A stretch of DNA of 15,289 bases from Candidatus Nomurabacteria bacterium GW2011_GWF2_43_8 (GTDB lineage Bacteria; Patescibacteriota; Minisyncoccia; Phycocordibacterales; UBA9973), in the NCBI GenBank assembly GCA_001000035.1, contig LCGX01000024.1:1-15289 (forward strand). The letters run 5' to 3'. Position numbers and translations under genes: made by a program. Positions within the stretch are counted from its first letter, which is position 1, and the number at the start of each line of letters is the position of its first letter. The notes below the pieces were generated by a model, which saw only the letters and a program-made list of their open reading frames with translations, did not search any database and had not been told where the DNA came from. Below, in pieces: positions 5,653 to 11,981 of the stretch.

Positions 5653-7335
5653 ATGGATTTACCGGAAATACCCGTAAATAAAGACGTTACTTACCTCGGC
5701 CTGACTACTTATCGGGACAAGAACCAGCTTTTTGGCATCAAGCGTAAGGATCGGCGCCAGCATGTTTATCTTCTCGGAAAGTCCGGTACTGGTAAATCCG
5801 TGCTGATGTTCAACATGATTATCCAGAACATCCAGAACGGCGAGGGGGTTTGTTTGGTTGACCCGCACGGAGAAAACGTGGAAGCGGTCCTTTCCACCAT
5901 CCCTCTGCACCGGATGAAAGATGTAATTTATTTCAATCCAGCCGATGCCGACCACCATATCGGTTTTAATGTCTTGGAACTTATCGATCCGCAATACAAG
6001 CACCTGGTGGCTTCGGGGCTGATGGGTATTTTTACGAAAATCTGGGCGAATGCTTGGAGCGCCCGAATGGAATATATTTTAAATAATACGATTTTGGCCC
6101 TGCTCGATACTCCCGGCACGACGCTCCTTGGAATTCCCCGGATGCTGGTAGACAAGGATTACCGCCAGAAAATAATTTCTAATTTAAAAGATCCGGTCAT
6201 TAAGGCCTTCTGGGTGCATGAGTACGAGGCCTGGCAAGATAAATCCCGCAACGAAGCCATCGCGCCGATCCAGAACAAGGTCGGCCAGTTTCTTTCCACT
6301 TCCATTATCCGGAACGTCGTCGGCCAGTCCAAGAGCACGATTAATATTTTTGACATGATGAACGACGGGAAAATTTTTCTGGTCAATGTTTCCAAGGGGC
6401 GCATCGGGGAAGACAATTCGGCGCTTTTGGGAGGAATGATCATCACTAAAATCCAGCTGGCGGCGATGGAGCGCGTGCGCATTCCCGAAGAGCACCGCCG
6501 GGATTTCTACCTTTACGTGGATGAATTCCAGAACTTTGTAACCGATGCTTTTGCCGGTATTTTATCCGAAGCCAGAAAATATCGATTGAACCTAACGGTG
6601 GCCCATCAGTACACGGCCCAGCTCATCTCAGATAAAAGTACGGCCGTGCGCGACGCGGTCTTTGGCAACGTCGGCACGATGATAGTTTTCCGGGTCGGCG
6701 CCGACGACGCGGATTTTCTGGAAAAAGAATTCGAGCCGGAATTCACCCCGCAGGACATTGTCAATCTGCCGAACTACAAGGTTTATATGAAGCTGATGAT
6801 TGACGGCGTGACCTCCCGCCCTTTTTCCGCCAAGACGCTTCCGCCGATGGTGAAAACTGGCGACAAAAAGATAGAGGAGGAAGTCATCAGGTCTTCCCGC
6901 GAGCTTTACTGCCGGCCGAAAGCGGTTGTGGAAAAAGAAATTAACGATTGGAGCGGGATTTCGCTCGGCGATGATGTCGGTACTGGAAGCGCAAGCATGG
7001 AAAGATTCAAGATTATCTGCTCGCTTTGCGGCCTGGAAAAGACGGTTCCTTTCAAGCCGGAACCCGGCCGGCCAGTTTACTGCAAAGAGTGCATGGCCAA
7101 AATAAAATCCGGAGAAGTCAAAGTGCAAAAGGGCTCGGAAGATCAGATGAAGCACGACGAATCATCTGGGGATAGAATTCAAGCAAAAGAACGGAAGTAC
7201 CAGGGAAGACGACCGATATCACGAGAGAGAGGACAAGCCCCACCATATGGTCGGGCAGAAACTGCCTCCTCAAGAAAAAACGGGAGTATTGGGCGCGATC
7301 AAAAAAGTGTTTTCCCCGCCGCCTGCGAGCAGTAA
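5653..7335 (+). CDS. VirD4/TraG-like ATPase with CxxC-x17-CxxC ribbon
   Basis: A P-loop ATPase of the type IV secretion coupling protein / conjugative DNA-transfer group. Walker A is G-K-S-G-T-G-K-S (42-49), D-P-H-G-E is at 70-74, and Walker B is F-Y-L-Y-V-D-E-F (285-292). V-A-H-Q-Y (316-320) follows, in the position of the post-Walker-B Gln motif of this superfamily. Coupling proteins classically have N-terminal membrane helices; here the ATPase core starts at once, so the protein is soluble or docks on a partner. Residues 456-480 form a ribbon with C456-x2-C459-x17-C477-x2-C480. After about residue 505 the reading looks out of phase and ends in an unnatural Arg/Ser-rich tail, while the next frame carries a plausible continuation; see the 156-aa CDS. 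The gene is GC-richer than the Cys-rich genes that follow. Substrate unknown: DNA, protein or pilus components. Confidence 0.9.
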   Translation: MDLPEIPVNKDVTYLGLTTYRDKNQLFGIKRKDRRQHVYLLGKSGTGKSVLMFNMIIQNIQNGEGVCLVDPHGENVEAVLSTIPLHRMKDVIYFNPADADHHIGFNVLELIDPQYKHLVASGLMGIFTKIWANAWSARMEYILNNTILALLDTPGTTLLGIPRMLVDKDYRQKIISNLKDPVIKAFWVHEYEAWQDKSRNEAIAPIQNKVGQFLSTSIIRNVVGQSKSTINIFDMMNDGKIFLVNVSKGRIGEDNSALLGGMIITKIQLAAMERVRIPEEHRRDFYLYVDEFQNFVTDAFAGILSEARKYRLNLTVAHQYTAQLISDKSTAVRDAVFGNVGTMIVFRVGADDADFLEKEFEPEFTPQDIVNLPNYKVYMKLMIDGVTSRPFSAKTLPPMVKTGDKKIEEEVIRSSRELYCRPKAVVEKEINDWSGISLGDDVGTGSASMERFKIICSLCGLEKTVPFKPEPGRPVYCKECMAKIKSGEVKVQKGSEDQMKHDESSGDRIQAKERKYQGRRPISRERGQAPPYGRAETASSRKNGSIGRDQKSVFPAACEQ

Positions 7336-7717
7336 TGTTAAAAAGGATGATAATCTGCCGTTGAAAGAAGTTCTGAATAAGGTGCTGGAAACGCCCGCTC
7401 CAAAGCCTGTTTCGCTTGATTCTCTGAAAGATAAAATAAAAGAAGAGGCAAAAAAACCTGCCCCAACCGGGGGAAGTTTTCCGCTTAGGAAAAAAGATCT
7501 TTCCGCTCCGCCGGAAGAGATGAATAAATTGAAAGATTTAATTTCACAGAAGATTGAAGTTAAGAAACCTGCCTTAGTACAGGACTCCGGCGAGGCGGAA
7601 GAAGAAAGTACCACCCCGGCTAATGCCACCCCTCCTCCTCAAGGCGGGGAGGGAATTCCACAAAAACCAAAAACAAATGAAGTTCCCGAAGACGTCCTCC
7701 GGAAAATTTTGGAATAA
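7247..7717 (+). CDS. Disordered Pro/Lys-rich tail, probably the frameshifted C-terminus of the ATPase
   Basis: A 156-residue, low-complexity, charged and Pro-rich product with short helical islands (P-V-S-L-D-S-L-K, N-K-L-K-D-L-I, V-P-E-D-V-L-R-K-I-L-E). It overlaps the preceding frame by 89 nt. Its frame is open upstream from 7151 and reads naturally there (G-I-E-F-K-Q-K, then R-E-D-D-R-Y-H-E-R-E-D-K-P-H-H-M). In homologous CPR ATPases, as I recall them, a long disordered tail with S-L-x-x-L-K pieces follows the zinc ribbon. A single extra base, for instance in GGGG at 7168-7171, would fuse the two into one protein of about 687 residues. If it is instead a separate gene, the ATG at 7247 is the likely start, but no Shine-Dalgarno supports it. 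Confidence 0.6.
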   Translation: MVGQKLPPQEKTGVLGAIKKVFSPPPASSNVKKDDNLPLKEVLNKVLETPAPKPVSLDSLKDKIKEEAKKPAPTGGSFPLRKKDLSAPPEEMNKLKDLISQKIEVKKPALVQDSGEAEEESTTPANATPPPQGGEGIPQKPKTNEVPEDVLRKILE

Positions 7718-7720
7718 TTT

Positions 7721-9391
7721 ATGGAAAGTGAAAAGAGACAATGCCAAAAATGTAAATCAGAATTTACCTTAGATTCTGACGATTTTGGTTTTTATAAAAA
7801 AATGAGTGTGCCCCCGCCGAAGATTTGCCCAGATTGCCGTTTTAAAATGAAAGCAGTATGGAGAAACGAAATGTCTCTTTACTCTGGACGGAAATGCGGA
7901 ATGTGCGGAAAAAATATTTTATCAATGTACAATCCAAAATCTCTATACAATACTTTCTGCCATGAATGTTTTTTTTCAGATTCCTGGAACCCCAAGGATT
8001 TCGCGCAGGACTATATAAAAGATAAACCATTTTTTGAACAGCTTAACGATCTTTTCCATAAAGTTCCCAAAAGCACGACTTTTATCAGCTCAGGAGATAG
8101 ACCTAGCGTTAACAGCGAATATGCCAATATGGCTGGGGGGATGAAAAATTGCTATTTAGTTTTTAATGGAGGAATAGGAGAAGAGTTGATGTACTGCCGT
8201 GGGGTGCGCAACGCTCGAGAAACCAATGACTCTTATTTTGCTGAATTTGTTGAAAGATGTTACGAAAGTATAAATATTTTTAAATCAAATGGTTTGATTT
8301 TTAGTAGAAATACTGCCGATTCAATGGATTCTGTTTTTATTTTAAATTGCAGCGGGCTAAATAATTGTTTTGGCTGCGTGAATTTGAAAAACAAATCTTA
8401 CCATTTTTTCAATGAACCGCTTTCGCGGGAAGAGTATTTAAAAAGGATCGGCGATATAATGGGCAGTTATTCTAAAATGCTAGAATTTCAAAAACAATTT
8501 GACGAGTTTTCACTTAAATTTCCGAGACGCGAAAATAATAATTTGAAAACCGTAAATTCAGTCGGCGATTTTCTTTTTGAATGTAAAAACACAAAAAATA
8601 GTTTTGAGGCCATGGGGACAGAAAATTCAAACAATATTTTTTCGGCAAGATATTCCTGTAATTCAAATGGTGTAATCGGTTATGGTTTTAAAAGCGAGCT
8701 ACTTCTGGAGTGTGTCGCAGTTGGCTATTCATCCATGATAATCGGCTCTCATTCTTCAAGTAACTGTCAAAATGTTTTTTACTCTTTTGCCCTAAGGAAT
8801 TGCCATGATTGTTTCGGCTGCGATGGATTGAAAAATGTTTCTTATTGTATTTTAAACAAACAATACAGCAAAGAAGAATATGAAAAACTAGCAGAGTACA
8901 TTACTAATGAATTAAAGGAAAAAGAATTATTTGGGCTTATGATTCCGCCGGAACTTGCGCCTTTTGCCTATAATGAAACAATCGCGCAAGACAATATGTC
9001 GCTTACAAAAGAGGAAGCATTGGCGCAGGGTTTCAGATGGGAAGACGATGTGCAAAAAACAGAAGGGAAGGAAACATTACTGCCGGAAAATATTCCGGAT
9101 CATATAAAAGACGTATCGGATTCCATAACGAAAGAAATTTTAAAATGTGTGGATTGTGGCAGAAATTATAAAATCACGGAGCAGGAGCTTGTTTTTTACA
9201 GGAGAATGGTTTTGCCGGTGCCGAGGAAATGCTTTTATTGCCGGCACCGCGATCGGGTGATTCGCCGGGGTCCGTATAAGTTCTGGAACCGCCGTTGCGC
9301 CAAGTGCCAAAAAGATATTGTCACCAATTACGCTCCCGATCGGCCGGAAACAGTTTACTGCGAAAAATGTTATCAGCAGGAGGTTTACTAG
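7721..9391 (+). CDS. Cys-rich protein with zinc-ribbon-like ends, paralog 2
   Basis: 556 residues, 30 Cys; the cleanest member of the family. The N-terminal module is C8-x2-C11-x24-C36-x2-C39-x19-C59-x2-C62-x17-C80-x2-C83. The C-terminal module is C476-x2-C479-x24-C504-x2-C507-x18-C526-x2-C529-x17-C547-x2-C550. The near-identical spacing shows that the two ends are homologous. Internal repeats N-C-F-G-C-V-N-L-K-N-K (215-225) and D-C-F-G-C-D-G-L-K-N-V (363-373) are 148 residues apart; the first has lost its Y-C-I-L-N cysteine (Y-H-F-F-N). Y-N-E-T-I-A-Q is at 417-423 and the protein ends Q-Q-E-V-Y. It starts 3 nt after the ATPase tail stop, so it is almost certainly in the ATPase operon. Function unknown; the last half-module has the same x17 spacing as the ATPase ribbon. 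Confidence 0.93.
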   Translation: MESEKRQCQKCKSEFTLDSDDFGFYKKMSVPPPKICPDCRFKMKAVWRNEMSLYSGRKCGMCGKNILSMYNPKSLYNTFCHECFFSDSWNPKDFAQDYIKDKPFFEQLNDLFHKVPKSTTFISSGDRPSVNSEYANMAGGMKNCYLVFNGGIGEELMYCRGVRNARETNDSYFAEFVERCYESINIFKSNGLIFSRNTADSMDSVFILNCSGLNNCFGCVNLKNKSYHFFNEPLSREEYLKRIGDIMGSYSKMLEFQKQFDEFSLKFPRRENNNLKTVNSVGDFLFECKNTKNSFEAMGTENSNNIFSARYSCNSNGVIGYGFKSELLLECVAVGYSSMIIGSHSSSNCQNVFYSFALRNCHDCFGCDGLKNVSYCILNKQYSKEEYEKLAEYITNELKEKELFGLMIPPELAPFAYNETIAQDNMSLTKEEALAQGFRWEDDVQKTEGKETLLPENIPDHIKDVSDSITKEILKCVDCGRNYKITEQELVFYRRMVLPVPRKCFYCRHRDRVIRRGPYKFWNRRCAKCQKDIVTNYAPDRPETVYCEKCYQQEVY

Positions 9392-9409
9392 CCCTTGGAT
9401 AGTTTACTA
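9375..9409 (+). repeat. 35-nt repeat across the paralog 2 stop codon, copy 1
   Basis: These 35 nt match 11161-11195 at 34 positions (T9396 versus G11182). The repeat covers the Q-E-V-Y codons, the TAG stop and the gap to paralog 3. Its core CTAGCCCTTGGATAG (9388-9402) is an imperfect palindrome. It also holds AGGAGG (9378-9383), 30 nt before the paralog 3 ATG, which would be too far to act as a ribosome-binding site unless the hairpin shortens the distance. Confidence 0.7.
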
Positions 9410-9413
9410 AAAT

Positions 9414-11177
9414 ATGGCAAAAGCAACACAAAGTAAAACGCCAAAATCAGATGCTTTGATGGATGAGATTTTAGAGAATCTCGTGCCGCACGAGCGGATT
9501 TGTCAGTGGCGAGGGAAGCATCCGCACTGCGAAGATAAATTTCGGATAACCGAAGAGGATATAAGTTTTTTGAAAATGCTCCGCGTGCCGCCGCCGAACT
9601 ACTGCCCGACTTGCCGACGCATGCGCCGTTTTGTGCACATGAATTTCGTGCGGCTTTTTAAAAGATCCTGCGACGCTCCGGGGCACAGTGAAAACATGAT
9701 TTCCATTTACCCCGAAGAATGCCTGTTTCCGGTCTATGATTATAAATTTTTCATTTCGGACGAGTTTGATCCGTTTTCCTACGGAGTAAATTATCGTGAA
9801 GGGGAAAGCCCGCTCAAAATGCTCCTCTATCTGCGCAAGAAATTTCCGATGCCTTCGTTTGTAAACCGCGATCCTTCAAGCGTGAACAGTGAATATTCCA
9901 ACGGCGGACGGGACAACAAAAACTGCTATTTTGCCGTGGCCTGTTATCACGCTGAAGATGTGTGGTATTCAAGCTTAGTAAACAAGAGCCGGAACGTGAT
10001 GGATTCCCGCGACATCATGCAAAGTGAATTATTATACGAAGGATTTATGTCGGATTTTGTTTACAAATCATCTTTTGTTTATTTTTCCGCGAGCTGTTCT
10101 GACTGTTTTTTGGTTTTTGATTGCAAGAATTGCGACAGTTGCTTCGGCTGCGTGAACCTGCGCAATAAAAAATATTGCGTATGGAACGAGCAACTATCTA
10201 AGCAGGATTATGAATCTTTTATTAAATCTACCAACCCGCTCGGCCGTAGTAAATTGGCAGAATACAAGAAGAAATTTTGGAAACTGGTAGCAACTCAGCC
10301 CATGAGCGCTTCACATAATATCGGATCCGATAATGTATCAGGCGTTGGAATCAAAAATTGCCGCAATCTTTTTGACGTGGTCAACGCGGAAAACGGAAGC
10401 GAGCATATACGGCACGCCGATGGGGCAATGTCGCACAAGGACTCCATGGATTTTCTATATTCCGGCGGGCATTCCAGTAAACTTTACGGTACGACCAATA
10501 TTGGCTCACAGTCTAGCAATGTTCGGTTTTCTGTTTCTTCAAAATTCTGCACCGATTGCGAATTTATTTTTAATTCAAAAAATTTAAACAATTGTTTTAT
10601 GTGTTTTGGCTTGCAGAACAAATCACACTGCTTGTTGAATAAGCAGTATTCGCAGGAAGAGTATTTTAAAATAATGGATCAAATAAAATCGGAAATGATA
10701 AAAAGTGGAGAATATGAAGATCCGCTCGGTTTTGAATTTTCCGCCCAGGCCTACAATTTTTCAATGGGGCAACTAGGATATCCGCTCAATGACGAGGAAA
10801 TAAAAACACTCGGTGGGTACGTGGCCAAGGAACCGGAAACCAATGCGGGCGATATCGAAATGGTAAAAGCGGCCGATCTTCCGGAAACAATAGCCGGGGT
10901 CGGTGACGATATTTTGAACAAGGCGATTCTGTGCGAAACCACCGGCCGGCCGTTTAGGATCATAGGGTCAGAACTAGAATTTTACCGGAGAATGAGCTTA
11001 CCTCTGCCAACAGTCCACCCCTCGGTTCGCATGGAGACCCTTTTCCGACTGGCGCCGGATGGAAAAAAATATAAAGTTATTTGCGCCAAATGTGGGAATG
11101 AAACGGACTCGATGTTCAATCCCAAAGATGGTTTTATTTTGTACTGCGATAATTGTTTTAAGCAGGAGGTTTACTAG
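9414..11177 (+). CDS. Cys-rich family protein, divergent paralog 3 with degenerate ribbons
   Basis: 587 residues and the most divergent member. An extra N-terminal stretch of about 25 residues precedes the first module, whose first knuckle is widened (C30-x8-C39-x24-C64-x2-C67). Its second half has lost CX2C at both sites (C86-D-A-P and later Y-D-Y-K). The C-terminal module has lost its first half: C-E-T-T, 24 residues, then H-P-S-V where CX2C pairs stand in paralogs 1 and 2. The last half is intact (C557-x2-C560-x17-C578-x2-C581). The two internal repeats remain (C-F-G-C-V-N-L-R-N-K-K-Y-C and C-F-M-C-F-G-L-Q-N-K-S-H-C), while Y-N-E-T-I-A-Q has drifted to Y-N-F-S-M-G-Q. It ends K-Q-E-V-Y. It lies 22 nt after paralog 2 and probably closes the ATPase operon. 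The core is intact and open, so it is not an obvious pseudogene. Confidence 0.92.
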   Translation: MAKATQSKTPKSDALMDEILENLVPHERICQWRGKHPHCEDKFRITEEDISFLKMLRVPPPNYCPTCRRMRRFVHMNFVRLFKRSCDAPGHSENMISIYPEECLFPVYDYKFFISDEFDPFSYGVNYREGESPLKMLLYLRKKFPMPSFVNRDPSSVNSEYSNGGRDNKNCYFAVACYHAEDVWYSSLVNKSRNVMDSRDIMQSELLYEGFMSDFVYKSSFVYFSASCSDCFLVFDCKNCDSCFGCVNLRNKKYCVWNEQLSKQDYESFIKSTNPLGRSKLAEYKKKFWKLVATQPMSASHNIGSDNVSGVGIKNCRNLFDVVNAENGSEHIRHADGAMSHKDSMDFLYSGGHSSKLYGTTNIGSQSSNVRFSVSSKFCTDCEFIFNSKNLNNCFMCFGLQNKSHCLLNKQYSQEEYFKIMDQIKSEMIKSGEYEDPLGFEFSAQAYNFSMGQLGYPLNDEEIKTLGGYVAKEPETNAGDIEMVKAADLPETIAGVGDDILNKAILCETTGRPFRIIGSELEFYRRMSLPLPTVHPSVRMETLFRLAPDGKKYKVICAKCGNETDSMFNPKDGFILYCDNCFKQEVY

Positions 11178-11207
11178 CCCTGGGATAGTTTACTAGCCTG
11201 TGGCTAG
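11161..11207 (+). repeat. 35-nt repeat copy 2 plus an added palindrome
   Basis: Positions 11161-11195 repeat 9375-9409 with one mismatch, again spanning the codons for Q-E-V-Y and the stop. A second, perfect palindrome follows (CTAGCC-TGT-GGCTAG, 11193-11207), so the unit [TTTACTA + CTAGCC-type hairpin] is present twice in tandem. It fills the gap between paralog 3 and the convergent rsmE and may serve as a bidirectional terminator or REP-like element. Confidence 0.65.
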
Positions 11208-11211
11208 TTTA

Positions 11212-11907
11212 TTAGATTTTATTTACGGCGCGGTAGGTCGCGATGATTGCGGCGGTTTCGCCGCGGAGGATGAGGGAACCGAGGGACGCTACCGTGTAGC
11301 CGGCGCTTTCCGCCATTTTTATTTCTTTTTCCGTGAATCCGCCTTCCGGGCCGATAAAAATGCTGGCGGTTTTCGCTTGTTTGTTCGGCGCGCATTCCGC
11401 TCCGCTTGAATCGAAAATTATTTTTTCCTCACTGGCGCTACCGTAGGCCAGCGCGTTTTCAAAATTCAAAACAGGTGATAATATGGGAACAAAACTCCGG
11501 CCGGACTGCTCGCTGGCTTCCAAAATTATTTTTTTCAGCCGTTTTTCGTTCAGGCCGGTTTTTATAGTCCGTTCGGTAATGATGGGTGTGATACCGGAAA
11601 CTCCGGCTTCTGTCGCTTTCTGTGTTGCCAGCTCAAAATTTTCTTTTTTTAATATTGCTAGATATAGATTCACTTTTGCTCCAGTTTCTTTCTCTGTTAT
11701 CACTTCTTGCAGAATGCATGAAATTTTATCGGCAGAAATATCCTCAAGAACCGCTTCGGCGCTTCCGCCCCTGCCGTCCGAGAGAATAATTTTATCTCCT
11801 TTCCTTAATCTCAAAATATCCTTTATTTGCTTGACATTTTCGGGATTTGTGATTTCCACCTCGCTTTTTACCAAATTCCAATCGCCGATGAATCTGTGTA
11901 ATTTCAT
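11212..11907 (-). CDS. rsmE: 16S rRNA (uracil-1498-N3)-methyltransferase RsmE
   Basis: SAM-dependent SPOUT-class enzyme that methylates N3 of U1498 in 16S rRNA, cytoplasmic. Hallmarks are a PUA-like N-terminal half (M-K-L-H-R-F-I, then L-R-L-R-K-G-D-K-I-I-L-S-D-G-R-G-G), A-I-L-K-K-E-N-F-E-L-A-T-Q-K-A-T-E, and the knot motifs I-F-I-G-P-E-G-G-F-T-E-K-E and S-L-G-S-L-I-L-R-G-E-T-A near the end. With the ATG at 11907 the protein has 231 residues, typical of the family. An in-frame GTG at 11922 would add five residues, but the promoter at 11914-11942 would start transcription at about 11907, so the inner ATG is preferred and the mRNA looks leaderless. The gene is convergent with paralog 3 and divergent from paralog 4; it seems a housekeeping gene lodged within the Cys-rich cluster. 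Confidence 0.95.
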   Translation of the reverse strand: MKLHRFIGDWNLVKSEVEITNPENVKQIKDILRLRKGDKIILSDGRGGSAEAVLEDISADKISCILQEVITEKETGAKVNLYLAILKKENFELATQKATEAGVSGITPIITERTIKTGLNEKRLKKIILEASEQSGRSFVPILSPVLNFENALAYGSASEEKIIFDSSGAECAPNKQAKTASIFIGPEGGFTEKEIKMAESAGYTVASLGSLILRGETAAIIATYRAVNKI

Positions 11908-11913
11908 ATTTCT

Positions 11914-11942
11914 ATGATACACTTCATAAAAGAAAATGACAA
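11914..11942 (-). promoter_or_regulatory. rsmE promoter (leaderless)
   Basis: On the minus strand TTGTCA (11942-11937) and TATCAT (11919-11914) are 17 nt apart. The predicted start coincides with the rsmE ATG at 11907, leaving no room for a ribosome-binding site. Confidence 0.55.
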
Positions 11943-11965
11943 ATTTCTAATTACCAATTTCTAAT
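11936..11965 (+). promoter_or_regulatory. Possible promoter of paralog 4
   Basis: ATGACA (11936-11941) and TCTAAT (11960-11965) have an 18-nt spacer, each one base off consensus, with a start near 11972 and the ATG at 11982. Its -35 overlaps the rsmE -35 on the opposite strand. The second TCTAAT belongs to a direct repeat, which weakens the case. Confidence 0.35.
11942..11965 (+). repeat. Short direct repeat, 14-nt period
   Basis: AATTTCTAAT occurs at 11942-11951 and 11956-11965, separated by TACC. The following stretch into the paralog 4 start codon (CCAATGACCAATAACC) is also A/C-rich and repetitive, so the first codons of paralog 4 seem to derive from low-complexity sequence. Confidence 0.55.
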
Positions 11966-11981
11966 CAAATCCAAAACTCCA

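Noticed and set aside
6628..7155. 175-aa minus-strand frame inside the ATPase gene
   Set aside because: Antisense shadow of a well-supported coding region with no promoter or start signal.
9414..11177. Paralog 3 as a pseudogene
   Set aside because: The frame is intact over 587 codons, the last metal half-module and the E-V-Y end are kept, and losses are confined to paired sites, which suggests divergence rather than decay.
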